This document shows positions 1 to 13,200 of a DNA stretch of 64,000 nucleotides, piece after piece. Under the pieces are notes generated by a model that did not search any database, was not told the DNA's origin, and saw only the letters and a list, made by a program, of their open reading frames with translations. Position 1 is the stretch's first letter. Every line of letters starts with the position of its first letter. The stretch comes from Girardinichthys multiradiatus (Eukaryota; Chordata; Actinopteri; Cyprinodontiformes; Goodeidae). Location of the stretch: contig NC_061808.1 of assembly GCF_021462225.1 (NCBI RefSeq), positions 20,931,119-20,995,118 of the forward strand. Direction: 5' to 3'. The position numbers were made by a program, and so were the translations under genes.

Positions 1-330
1 AAGATCGATAGAGCTAAATACAGGACATCCCTGAGTTATTTTGAAAAAGAAGAATGGACAAAAATGTCAGTCTCTAGACATTTATCAACAGACTTGTAGC
101 TGTAACTGCAGTGAAAGGTAAATTCTCAAAGCATTGACTTTGGGGGTCTCCAGGTGAGGGGGTCAATACTTTTTCAAGACAAAATAGTAAAACCATGTAT
201 CATTTCACACTATGCACTACCTTGGGATTGTTTCTCACATGAAATCCCAAAACAATAAATTAATGTTTGTGGTTTTAATGTCACTACATTTGAAAAACCT
301 CTAGGGGTGACAATAATTCTACAAGTGACT
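1..330 (+). mobile_element. Tc1-like remnant, 3' part, cut by window edge
   Basis: This is degraded Tc1 3' coding sequence (an AKM-like segment, then one resembling RLAAVTAVKG) followed by the inverted-repeat text typical of fish Tc1 elements. That text includes a block near 140-180 resembling 'tgactttgggggtctccaggt' and a block near 240-330 resembling the family's 'aaatcccaataaa...ttgtggttttaatgt...aggggt' terminus. There is no open frame. It belongs to the same broad family as the copies at 28930, 31178 and 40360. Confidence 0.7.
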
Positions 331-1163
331 GCTGATAACTCAAATAATGAACTGGGTAACAACTTCTGGAGACACTGCATCCCACTTCACAAATCCACAC
401 CATCCTGGCTCTGTGGTAACTTTAGTTCCTAACTCGTAAGCATATCAGCAAATTATAAAATTTGCCCCCCACCCTGTTCTGCCTCAACACCTTCCTGCAA
501 CAAAGGTGGCTCGGGGAGTTTTTTAAAGCCTGTATAGGAAAGGGTACATTAAATCAACCGTGAACTCCTCTGTATAGGACTCTGGACTCAAATGTGAGGC
601 CACCAGCCTGATAAATGGTGTATTTGTTCATGCAACAGAACAGTGAACAAAATCTCTTCCAATAACTGGATGTAAAAACCCGCAAAAGTCATGTGTTGTC
701 TTTAATCTGTTGTTTTACCCAAGTTAACAACCTGGTAAAGAAAAAAACTATTGTATTTTTTTGCTGTAAGCCTCGAACAGTGAATTTTAAAACTGACAAT
801 ACATTATTCTCCTTCAGCTGTTTCACTTAATAGAAGGGAATTCCTGGAAACCATAGTTCCCACCAGAATGGGTGCAGGGATGAATACAGATTGATCAGGT
901 TCACATCTGAAGCAGACATTTCAAAAACTGTGGGAGACAGCATGCACATACAGACATAAAAATTTGATCCTAATTAGGCCATCAAGCAGATGTTTGCTCA
1001 ACACCTGATCCATCAATAACCATTTATTTCGATATAGAGACAAGAAGCAGTAACATATGGAAGCATGATGCATGGATGGACCGGTTTTATAATTTGTGTG
1101 GGCAAGAGGTAGGAGACAGCATTTTAGACAGAATATTTAAAGGAAAGGCACTTTGTGTATCAC
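331..1163. other. NBAS intron, no feature recognised
   Basis: AT-rich intron sequence downstream of exon 17. I see no exon, repeat family or RNA gene in it. Confidence 0.6.
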
Positions 1164-1276
1164 CTTGCAGTGGGAGAATGCAAACGCTGAAGTCAACCAG
1201 TTGAGTGAGAGCACTGATGAGGTCCAGTTCTGCCTGGATGGCTGGAGGACAGTCGGTGATCAGTTGGAGACATGCC
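1164..1276 (-). CDS. nbas: NBAS exon 17 of those visible (last in window)
   Basis: 113 nt, phase 2 to 1, encoding [20 protein letters not shown] and ending VCILPLQ. The acceptor is CCTTAG and the donor GTGATA. It matches CCLQLITDRPPAIQEELDLI of vertebrate NBAS. The frame continues into an exon outside the window: nothing like the next NBAS segment is visible in 1-1163. Confidence 0.92.
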
Positions 1277-4200
1277 CTAAGGAAGACAACTGCCAATTAA
1301 TGGCAAAACATTTTCCTATAATAAATCAGATCATTGGAGTGACTTGAGTTTTCTCCTGCTGTTTGGACAGAGAATGTGGATAGAGTAATGTCACATTGTC
1401 CCTTCCCCACTTGTTGCTGTGCACTGGCAGCCAGCTGGATGGAAAAAACAATGAGAAATTTGGCTGTTTAGAAATCTTTTCACTTGCAAAACTACAGTCA
1501 CACTTTTAGTTATTTCTATATTTTAGTTTTTATTGTAACATCATATTTTTAAGAGACTAGTCCAAGTTTTTTTTATTTTTATGAGCTTTTCATTGTATTT
1601 TTTAAGTAAATAAAACATGTTTTAAACATTAATTCTGTTCTAGTATCTACTCTATAGAGCCACCGTCGCTTGTTCTGTTTGGCTATCTCTGTATTTCGCT
1701 TTACTTTTTTATTTAACTGAATTTATTTATTTTTTCTTAAACCCAAAAAGTGAATTGTATTTCTCAGATAAAAACATGCAATACATTGGAAAATGGTGCA
1801 CAATGAGGAGACCTGGGCTTTATGCAGCTGACTGGCCACTGGAGCAGATAGTCCCATTGTTTATGAGCTATTATCAGCTTGTTATACTCGTGTCTATAAA
1901 GATCAGAATGGAAAAAAGATGTAATATTCAGTGTAATAAGCTATTTAAAACTGTAAATGAGTTTCCTTGAAATTAATTCTATACAAAGTGTTCTGTGTTA
2001 AGATCTTAATAACAAAAAAGAAATGCTATAGACTCCCTTATTATGATGGTAATAATATATTATTACCTTAGTAGCAGCATAAAGGAATAATTACTGCTGT
2101 TCTGTTTAGATTTGTTTATATCTTGTCATACATTTTTTGCCTAAAAACTAAGAAACGATGGCATTTTTACTCAAGGTTATCACCACGAGGACCACACCTG
2201 TTTTCTATTCATTTAAAACTCACCAACTGATTACCATTAAGGGAACTAAATGGATTTTCCTTCTTCCAGTTAACACCAAAAATATTAAGCCTGAAGTTCT
2301 CAGAGCTCAGCAGCGTGAGCAGAAATGTGATGAGGCTTCTAAAATGGATTTATTTACAAAGTCTAGACTAATTTGACGGATTCACAACAGCGGAGGTCTC
2401 TCTTGGAATACAATTCCCACTCATTATCCTTAAGAGGATTATGCAGCATAGCACTTAGAATAGAAAACAGTGTGCCGAATGAGTGAGTGGAGAAAAATGC
2501 AAGTTTACTTTATGAATAAATAAACCACAAGGTCTGGGACATAAAAAAAAACAAGGCAAAGTGATAAATTTAAAGTTAATCCTCTAGGATTAGAATATAT
2601 ATCTTACATCTGCATACACTGAATGGAGAGGACTGGCTTGTCCTTGCTATAAATGTGTAGAATTTAATCCTATAAAGCATAATGAGATGAAAACAACCCC
2701 AAAATGACGCAGCTAAGTGTTCAGTAGACTGCACACTCCACAAACACTCCACACTGCTTCGCATGCTCTTTAAGCAAGGCAAGGATTTTCTGCCAGGAAG
2801 AAGTTTCTCCTGGCGAGGATGAGAGTGGAAAAAAGAGCTGCAGATGGGCAAATGAAAGACTCAAAAAGGACATGTTGATTATGTACTTAGGTTGTGAAGG
2901 ATCTGGAAGTGTGTGCAGGAATGGCGATAGGAAAAGAGGGGGAAAAAAAAGTCTTAGAGGTTTGTTGCGCTTAAACTGTAATTTTCAAGTTATTTTGTGC
3001 AAAACCTCTGTAAAAAAAACAACCATAAATGTACAACTCCATTCAAACAGAATCACAGATTAACATCGGCGGCGCTGTCCTCGTTAACACTTTCCTCTGA
3101 GCTAACACTGAGAAAACTGAAATGATGCAAGCAGGCCATTTTGTACATTTTAATTAACTTTGCAATTAATTGCATTTCAACTGACCACTTCATGGCAACC
3201 TAGACTCCATGCAAAGTTTCATAAAAACTGAAGCAGTTAATTTTGTGAAAAACAAGATCTCTGTCAGTCTCAGAAGTTCCAAAATGTACTGCAGTAATCG
3301 ACAAAAAGACAAAGGCCATTTATCTTCCAAGTAATACGCACAAGTTAATACGCTACTTTCTGCCTTTTATCCATACACAACACACACATGCACAGCAGGA
3401 CATGCTCACACGATGGGAGTGTTACAATGGATGATGCTGTCCAAGTGTGTGGAGGGGGGCCTCCATATTAGTTACTATAAATGAATGACGACCCAATTAC
3501 TGTCCCACTTCCCCACCAGGAACAGACGGTGAGATTAGACATCCACCGGCCCCCCTCTTAGATCTGAAACCACCAAGAGACACAAATACAAAACCTTCAT
3601 GTAGTACACAGCAGAAGATAAAATGAAAGCAGACCCCAATGTAGTGGCTGGTCTTTTGCTTTGTTTTATTGGGTTTTTTTGAGGCGACAGAAGAGAAAAA
3701 CATTGTTCATACGTCATTGTTTGGCATGAGAGCCAAAATGCCATGATTAAACATAGAATATAAAAATATTTTATTTATGTCAAAGAAAAAGAAAAATGGA
3801 AATAAAAACATTTTATAATTAGAATACTTTGCCCATAAATAGATAAATTTAAATATTAAATGAGTCAATATTGTAAAACTAAATATAGAAAAAAAAATCA
3901 TCACAAAATTGAATCAAACTCTAAAGTTGTATGTTAAACCCAAAAGCAATTGTTTCCATTTGTAACTTTATTTTGTTGTGCTTTCAAAATTGACACGGAT
4001 ATTGTAAATGGCCTGCACCGCTTTACCGCTACACTACAATCTTCCACTCATTCACACACTGACAGTGGTAGACTACATGGTAGCCACAGAATCGGCCATG
4101 GAATCGGTACCACCGGGCCGTCTGACCGCCATTAGCAGGCAAGCCAGGTGAAGTGTCTTGCTCAAAAACACACATCAGGGGTTCGAGCCGGCAACCTACC

Positions 4201-7200
4201 AGTTACAGGTCACCTGAGTCGCACATTATTGTCAAGCAATGAACAAGGTGGGATATGTATCTAGTCCATTAATTCACTTTGTTTTTAAATTCTTACCTCT
4301 TTAATTATTTCATGGTTTCTGTGCTGCAGAGCTCTAGGACTGCACAACATTGAAAAATCATACAACAGAAACTTTATAGAGAAATATTGCAATGCCACTA
4401 TTAAGTGCTTCCAGCCATCTGTGACTTTAAGCATCTTAGACACTGTTATTCGTTTTAGGTGTGGGCATCTACTGCAGAGACTTCATCGAACAGGCTGAAT
4501 TTCTTATTGGCATGCAAAATTTGTATTCATGACACATGGAAGATATTAGACAAAGGTTATTTCATTCAGTCGTCTTTTACGATATTAATATTGTGCAAAC
4601 TGATACTGTAGTGACGATACATGTGGAACATTGCGCAGACCTATAGCGTACAATTATTTAATTTAAACTGTCATTAACACACAGGGAATTCAATTTCAAG
4701 CATTATTATTTTAAATAGAGCAGAATTAGCTCCACCCCCTCACATTGACATAATGAGTATTTCTACTTAGTTATAGTACATTAACTATATGTTTGCTAAA
4801 TAATCTATGTATTTGTTTTATATATTAATTAATGACACATTTAGGTAACCAAATAAAGATTTACTTAATTTAATAAATTTGGTCACTTTTGAACCTCCAT
4901 GGTAACACAATAAATGGTATGAAAAGTAAGCTCACACTTCAGAATTTAAATGTTTGCTTTATTTAAATTGTTTTAATTATGTACGAACACTAATTACATC
5001 TGAACCCGCCTAATTTATGCCAAGCGTAAAGCCAAGTAAGAATTGGCAACAAGAGATGAGAATGATCTTTTTAAGAGCCCATTATGGATGGAAATACAGC
5101 TACTCATATTCTTCCTCACCTGGCCAGATCCATGCAGGGGTCTCTTATTGACGTAGAAGAGTTGAAGTACTCCCTGGCAGCAGCCAACACCAACTCCACG
5201 CTGCTTTCATAGGCCAACTTAACAGCATAACCTTTTCCCCGGAAAGACAAGCTGACAGGAACATCCTGGCTGACCTGGAAACATTTATACAAACGCAGAG
5301 AGATCAATAAGAATGGAAAAGTCATTATTAGCGGTTTAATGTTTGGAGAACCAACTGGGGGTACTAGGCCTATGTCAAGGAAAGTCTTGTTCAACATACC
5401 TTAGAGCAATGCATTAGCTGCCCTGCCAGCCGTACGTTTTCCACACGGCTTGAGCACAGCAGGGAATCAACAAAAACCTGGAAGAGCCAGGAAATGTAAG
5501 GATATTTGATGCAGAAATGATATGTACCTTTGTTGCATGAGTGATGTAGACTGGCAATGTTCAGTGTGTTAAACTATAAGCTTACGTTTTAGTACAAACT
5601 AATTTTTCCCAAATGTTTCTTTTTTTGGTGAATTTGCTTATTGATACCTGATGACACATCTCTGATTTTAAACAAGAGTATACGTTCTGCTGCATATCAA
5701 GGAGGTCTTGCAGGAGACCTCTCCACACCGTCTCACTCACTGGAGGGTTCCTGAATGCAACACACAGATATTCAGCATACTCAGAAACTTTTTTTTTGTC
5801 AGTTTCACAATTCATGAATGCATTTTATTCTGAGCTCATACTTGCGGCCGGTGTGACGGCACAGCTTGACCATAAGTTGATGGGCCTCCTCCTTCCTACT
5901 CTGGCTGTTCTTCACATATGAAATGGGCTTCTGGAGGCCATGCTTCTCCAGAACTTCCACCACACTGTCAAGGAAACAACCGAACAGCTTCAAGTTTACG
6001 AAAGCTGGAGGGATCAGTTTGCAGAGATAAATGCAAAAACTCTCAGGTATAGTTTTTTTAAGATAATGTCACAGAGTGCAGTGCCGAAGTAACAGACCAC
6101 ATCCTTAGTGAAAGCAGCATAAAGCTCTGGACCAAACAACTCCACACAGCGGGGACAGGTCAATGAAAAGCGACATCATTGTAGAAGGAAGGAACAAAGG
6201 ACCAACTGTGACTCTTGGCTTCCCAGACTGAATTTATTTGCGTTGCTTTGAATAATCAGGAAGTGCAGAAGCATTCAGAGATTTACCAGGAATTTTAGCA
6301 TAGGTTTCTAACCACAATCAGGATACAGTGGTGCTGAAAAAATAAATGAAACTAACACCTTTAGTTTCTCTTCTGCATTATATATTATTTTTATTCGGAC
6401 GGACGGACGGATGGCTTTGTAGGAGCCCTAATGCAACACTGACTGACAGTAATGATGTTCCACTGTTATTTGTGGATGACACAATAAACTGATCTGTGAT
6501 TTTTGTAATTCACAACCTACTAAACAAGTTTCACCACATTTCTGTTAGAAGTACTGTTTATTTGGAATCTACCTTATTTAGTCTAGTGAGTAAAAACAAG
6601 TCAAGGAGCTTTAGATGAGTTGGAATAACTTAAACAACACCACACAAACATTTTCCAACAAGTTTTACTTAATAAAAAAGCAGAAAAGATGAGAGGAAGT
6701 GTTTTGAGTCACCGTTGGCATTGCCAAAGTAAATAAAGAAGAAAGATAGTGAAATAAAACCAGCCCAATCCACAGGAGAAAGACATAAGACTGGTAGAAT
6801 CTAAGCTGTTTATTATTTTGGCAGCACAGAGTCATTTATAAGACACAGTGGAGATGGAGAAAACAGTGCAAGTCAGAAGAACATGATAAAGTGCATGTCA
6901 CTGAGACAGCACAGACTTGTAAGTGTGTGTTTGTGGGCAACACACACCTGCAGCTGTTTTATATGACCAAGGAAGAAGCTTGGCGCTGGTGACGGATTAG
7001 CGTGGCACCCCCTCCCGTCTCAACGGGGTTGTGCCGCTACAGATGTTCGATCTCCACCGTAGCTCATTAACATAGCAAACAGGTGCCTGGGAATGTGTGA
7101 GGGCTCTTGCCTGTAATGTATGTGTGCGAGTGAAAGACAGACAGCAAGGCCTGAAATTTACAACTCTGTGTGGGTGTACGCTCTTGAGTTTTCATGTGTC

Positions 7201-10200
7201 TGTGTATATGTGTCTGCATGCTTCCTGTGGACATCCTAATCTGCAATTAAGTGGCATTGGCAGCCAGTGAAACCAGCCTTTATTATGGTGGTCCTCTGAG
7301 AGTAAACACTTGGCATTTGCCGCTTGATTCATTTGTGGTGTATGAGTCACAACTTCAGCATGGCAAGCATATAAACACAGTCAGCAAGCTCCCTGAGGTC
7401 TGCTTGTTGATGCTTGCATATAAACAATGTAAAGGATAAACTGAGCCTTAATCAAAGCTTTCCCACATCTACTTCATTCCCTTCTTATTCATCGCCATAT
7501 TTGTTAGGATTCCCTTCAGGTACCTGCCCTCTTCTTGTCTTCATCCTTATCCTCCATCTCTCACCTTCATCGCTGCTGTTTTTGGAAGCTTATCCATGGG
7601 AGACAAGTGCAGGAGAAAGAGGAAAACCTGCAAAAGAGCCAACGCTTGGGGCTGTTTTAGCCCGCTGGGAATGTCAATGATCCTTTGATACGGAGTGAGT
7701 GAGCTGAGTGTGTATCTGTGTCTCTTCTTCTTTTTGGTGTTTTCCCATCAAGTTAAAATGCAAAATTAATGATCAACGTTTCCCAAGCGATGCACCACTA
7801 ATGAGAGAACAGAAAGGCTGCTTTTTAACACCTTAAAATGTTGTCAAGAGAATTTGAAATAGCAGCTGCAGCAGAGACGTCAGGATGAGGAGGCAGAGTA
7901 AATTCTCCTTTACTCAAAGAAAAATACCCAAAACACACAAAAAAAATAAGTCAAACTAATTTTAGTCACAAATATCAGAAAATGGACGTGGCGCTGATGG
8001 TGTAAGAGTGAAAGCGCGCGACCATATGCACAGGCTATAGTCCTCGAAGCGGCTGTCCCGGGTTCGAGTCCCGGACCTGCCGACATTTGCCGAGTGTCTC
8101 CTCCTCTCTCTACCCCTCTTTCCTGTCTGCCTACTGTCAAAGGAAAAATACAAAAATAAAGGCCACTAGTGCCGAAAACATATCAATAAAAAAATATCAG
8201 AAAATCATTTTAAACAGAACAAGTTAAAGAGAAAATATAATGGGCACGGCGCTGATGGTGTAGGGGTTAAGCGCGCGACCATATACGGAGGCTATAGTCC
8301 TCGAAGCAGCTGTCCCGGGTTCGAGTCCCGGACCCGGCGACATTTACCAAATGTCTCCCCCTCTCTCTACCCCTCTTTCCTGTCTGCCTACTGTCAAAAA
8401 ATAAAGGCCACTAGTGCCGAAAAAATATCTTTAAAAGAGAAAATATAATAGTTTAGAGGCAGAAAATGTAAACATTTTGAATTTACTGTCATGATGTAGG
8501 GTTGTTTGGTTTTTGGTTTCGGGGTTTTTCCTTATGTTTTTCACTGTTCAAGTGTTGAATCATGTTTCTGTTTATTTTCCTGGTCATGCTTTTGTTTTGT
8601 CGTCTTGTTCATGTTTTGTCAAGTTTGGTTTTCGGATATGAATATGCTTTTGCTTCATGTTTTTCTAGTTTGTGTTCAAGAGTCTCTGTTTTGCTCCAGT
8701 CACGTTTTGTTCTGTTAATTAAGTTTATTCAGTTCACCTGCTTCAAGTTAATCTGTCTCCTTACTCCACCTGGTTTTCACGCCATATATTCACACCTGTT
8801 CTGTTAGTCTTCGCAGAAACATCTTTCACTCTCATGCTCATGTCTAGTTCTCTAACCAAGTCTTATTTTTTGATCATGCCATGCCTGTCTTGACTGCCCG
8901 TTTGTTTTGTTCCTGCCTCCTGCTGCTTTTCACTTACCATCACGCTGCCTACTCGTCTGCATTCTGAGGTCCAATTCCAAGTAAACCGTGACAGAACCGT
9001 GACAGAATGTTTCCGCCAAACATGGACCTCGCGGACAGTAGGCAGGAGAGCGCCAGGGATCGCTGGGTTAAGCAGCAGATGAAGGAGGCGATGAGACTCC
9101 TGCCGACTGATTGGGAGGTTCTGCCGTCTCCTCTGCTGCTGGAAGAGATGGAGCGTGAAGCGGCCCAGCGCCAGAGAGTTCGGGAGGGCTGTTCTGTCCC
9201 TCCGCCTCAGCTCCGACGTTCCCCACCTGCTTCCATACTGGCAACAGAGCCGTCATCTTCCTCCCGCCGCAAGAATCACCGTCATGCAGGGATTCCCAGC
9301 CGGTCGCCTGGCGAGGAGTTGGTTTCCCTGCCAGCGTAGTGAGGGCTGCAGCAAGTAAGCCCGCATCTTCGTCTGCCACAGCACAGTCTGCCAGGCTCGC
9401 TGCAGCAAGTGAGCCCACATCTTCGTCTGCCATAGCACTGTCTCCCAGGTTCGCTGCACCTCCGCCCGTGCCGTCTGCGCTCGCTCCAGCCCGGAGTTCT
9501 GGGGCAACACCTGCCGAGCTGGAGCAGCGCTTGAGGTTCACTGCAAGCCAAATAAAGTTCCTCAGGACGACTGGTCTCCTGTATTCCTCTCCTGAGCTGA
9601 TGGAGAGGAAAAGGCAGATCGAGATAGAGTATGAAGCGGCAGTAAGGCTGTTTTACTGCCATCCTCCATCGCCCACGTCAAGTCTCCAGGGCGCTGCTGC
9701 AGAGCAGCCCACGTCAGGACTCCAGGGAGCTGCTGCTGCTGCAGAGCAGCCCACGTCAGGTCCGCAGCCTGACACACCACAGCCTGACTCCAGGCCGCCA
9801 GACACACCGCAGCCTGACTCCAGGCCGCCAGACACACCGCAGCCTGACTCCAGGCCAGACACACCGCAGCCTGACCCTAAGTCAGCCTCAACCCCCTCCA
9901 CACGGCGCAGAAGACGTCGTAAGAGGGACGCCCCGGCTCAAGTCATCAGGGGACCCGGCGACGCCTCTGCTCACGCCACTAAGGGTTTCGGTGACGCCTC
10001 AGCCCCTGCTCACGCCACTGAGGGTCCGGTCGACACCTCAGCTCCTGCTCACGTCACTGAGGGTCCGGTCGACACCTCAGCTCCTGCTCACGTCACTGAG
10101 GGTCCGGTCGACACCTCAGCCCCTGCTCACGCCACTGAGGGTCCGGCCGACGCCTCAGCTCCTGCTCACGTCACTGAGGGTCCGGCCGACGCCTCAGCTC

Positions 10201-13200
10201 CTGCTCACGTCACGGAGGATCCCGTTGACGCCTCAGCTCCTGTTCCTAGTCTGCAGGAGTTTAAGGAACGTTTTGTCCTCGTTCTGGCTTTTGAACCCAG
10301 AGCTGAGGGTTCGCCAGGCTCTGCTTCAGCCTCTGAGGGTTCGCCAGGCTCTGCTTCAGCCTCTGAGGGTTCGCCAGGCTCTGCTTCAGCCTCTGAGGAT
10401 TCGCCAGGCTCTGCTTCAGCCTCTGAGGGTTCGCCAGGCTCTGCTTCAGCCTCTGAGGGTTCGCCAGGCTCTGCTTCAGCCTCTGAGGGTTCGCCAGGCT
10501 CTGCTTCAGCCTCTGAGGATTCGCCAGGGTCTGCTTCACCCTCTGAGGGTTCGCCAGGCTCTGCTTCAGCCTCTGAGGATTCGCCAGGCTCTGCTTCAGC
10601 CTCTGAGGGTTCGCCAGGCTCTGCTTCAGCCTCTGAGGGTTCGCCAGGCTCTGCTTCAGCCTCTGAGGGTTCGCCAGGCTCTGCTTCAGCCTCTGAGGGT
10701 TCGCCAGGGTCTGCTTCACCCTCTGAGGGTTCGCCAGGCTCTGCTTCAGCCTCTGAGGGTTCGCCAGGCTCTGCTTCAGCCTCTGAGGGTTCGCCAGGCT
10801 CTGCTTCACCCTCTGAGGGTTCGCCAGGCTCTGCTTCAGCCTCTGAGGGTTCGCCAGGCTCTGCTTCACCCTCTGAGGGTTCGCCAGGCTCTGCTTCAGC
10901 CTCTGAGGGTTCGCCAGGCTCTGCTTCAGCCTCTGGAGTTCCACAGAGTGTCTTGGAAGTCCTCTACTCTGCTCAGTCGGCCTCCACGTCTTTGGTGCAG
11001 GCCTGGTCGCCCGCCTGAACTCTGTGCCTGCTCGGGACGACCTCCTGGTCGCCCGCCTGAACTCTGTTTTTGTTTTTGGCCCACCTACCAAGGCCCCCAC
11101 CGCCCGCCCTGGTCGGGTTGTTTTCTTTTTGTTTGGACTGTTGTGGGCGTCTGGTATCCGCTCTTAAGGGGGGGGTCCTGTCATGATGTAGGGTTGTTTG
11201 GTTTTTGGTTTCGGGGTTTTTCCTTATGTTTTTCACTGTTCAAATTTTGAATCATGTTTCTGTTTATTTTCCTGGTCATGCTTTTGTTTTGTCGTCTTGT
11301 TCATGTTTTGTCAAGTTTGGTTTTCGGATCTGGTTTTGCTTTTGCTTCATGTTTTTCTAGTTTGTGTTCAAGAGTCTTTGTTTTGCTCCAGTCACGTTTT
11401 GTTCTGTTAATTAAGTTTATTCAGTTCACCTGCTTCAAGTTAATCTGTCTCCTTACTCCACCTGGTTTTCACGCCATATATTCACACCTGTTCTGTTAGT
11501 CTTTGCGGAAACATCTTTCATTCTCATGCTCATGTCTAGCTCTCATGTCTAGTTCTCTAACCAAGTCTTGTTTTTTTTTTATCATGCCATGCCTGTCTTG
11601 CCTGCCCGTTTGTTTTGTTCCTGCCTCCTGCTGAGTGAGTTTTTGTTATTAAACCTTTTGTTTTTCACTTACCATCACGCTGCCTGCTCGTCTGCATTCT
11701 GGGGTCCATTTCCAAGTAAACCGTGACAGAACCGTGACATTTACGAAACATTATTAAATCCTAATTAGTTGATAGTTAAATAAATCACGTAGAAGAGGCA
11801 CATCTCTGTAAAACAGAATCCCCATTAACATAACACGGCCACGTGTCATCTGGAACCCCAGAGTGTGCCATTTTATTGTTAGAAAAAGAAAAATATAGTA
11901 TTCACCATTAAACAAAAACATCCTTTATGTGAATACATTTTCCCAAAAGACCGTCTGTGCATTCAAACACATGAGATCTGTCAAACTAAATAGATGAAGA
12001 GGAGCAACTTTTCCTTGCCCACCAGAAACGGGTCTGTTCAAAACACTTTTATTAAAACAACCTAATATAACGAACGAATATGAAACTAAACCTGAAGGCT
12101 GAGGGACATCACACATTTTATGCTACATCGACGGCGGATTAAGTTACTTTGCAGCCAGACAACTATGTATGCAACAAGTGTTGTTTTGAGCATAATGTGT
12201 TTCAAGTTAAAATCAAAGTGCTGTTTTAAAATCTTTTATACTTTTTATTTGTCCTCCATCACTACAAAACATCTGCTGATGCCAAAGGATTAAATCAAAT
12301 TCATAACCACTCTAAATGTTCCACCTGTGTGTTTATCCGCCATAATTAGCTGCAGCAGCGGCTAGTTTGAGTCTCAGAGTATGAGTGAAAGGAACAACAA
12401 ACTATATCAGTTTGTTTTTTATTTTACTTTCCCTTCAATTAACACATGCTTAGTATTAGCTTGAAATTACTTTTGGGGCTAAACAACATGTTCTAAGAAC
12501 TGTAAGCGAACTCAAGTGTGCCTGTGGTGTGAAAGACTATGTCCTCGAAATAACATTTTAATATCTACTTTACAGTAGTGAAGTAAGACCCTCGTGAGTA
12601 AAACCTGGACTGATTATCTGAAGATAATTTAGATTTTCAGCAGCTTTAATTCATTATCACTATGTTTTACCCAACAACATTGTTTAACTTTTTTTGTCAC
12701 AGGTCAGGGTTATTCTTCACTGTTGAAAATTACAAATAGACCAGGTTTGCCACAGAGTGCTGTTTAGTTGCACTGTCAAGACAAACTGGCATATAATAAC
12801 CAATAAATTGAGTTTAGTGTTCTGCATGTAACTTCTTCACTCATTGGAAACTTTTGGCTGCATTCTCAAGCTTGTGCTTGTGTTTTTACAACTGAAATGG
12901 AAAGGTTGCAAAAATGATGATGCTTGACCTTTAAGGTCTGGAAAATGATAATATTAAATTAATCAATTCATTGATCTGACAAAAATGGAAAGTGGACAAA
13001 AACAGTCAGAGGTGAGAGACAGAGCAAATGTACCTCAGATGCTTCTCAAGTTTGTCCACCTTGTCATGGAGTGATGCTGTGATGTCCGTTTCTGGTCTGC
13101 AATATAATAAAACAGGTCAAAAAAAGTGTTTTTAGTAAGCAAAGTAGAGCACAAAAATGAGCAGTAGCTTGAATAATTAAGAGGTACACTTTTTGTGTGT

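Larger units (their letters stand above)
8487..11739 (+). mobile_element. Complete non-autonomous LTR retroelement (3253 bp)
   Basis: Two long direct repeats (8487-9004 and 11179-11739) both begin TGTCATGATGTAGGG and end CCGTGACA, the TG...CA signature of LTRs. The element is flanked by a perfect 5-bp duplication TTTAC (8482-8486 and 11740-11744), typical of Ty3/gypsy-like or retroviral integration. A purine run (AAGGGGGGGG, about 11166-11175) sits just before the 3' LTR, where a polypurine tract belongs. The 2.17-kb interior has no protease, reverse transcriptase, RNase H or integrase motif. It encodes a small charged N-terminal frame and a long repetitive frame. I infer mobilisation in trans by an autonomous gypsy-like element. 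No clear primer-binding site was found after 9004. Confidence 0.88.

Noticed and set aside
5582..5815. Alternative start of NBAS coding at the Met near 5815
   Set aside because: The upstream part is intron; the acceptor at 5751-5752 and the exon 13 donor give the continuous conserved frame.
8041..8090. Possible stand-alone tRNA genes at the two B-box sites
   Set aside because: The acceptor ends do not pair convincingly, and the units carry a SINE body, an A-rich tail and target-site duplications.
8506..8807. Open frames within the two LTRs (Phe/Cys/Val-rich, also 11198-11499)
   Set aside because: They arise from T-rich LTR sequence, appear in both LTR copies and have no domain. A coding role is unlikely.
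9991..11250. Long open frames overlapping the 30-bp array in other frames, including minus-strand 10261-11100
   Set aside because: They are by-products of a repeat whose period is a multiple of three and which lacks stop triplets. No independent start context or conserved non-repeat sequence supports them.
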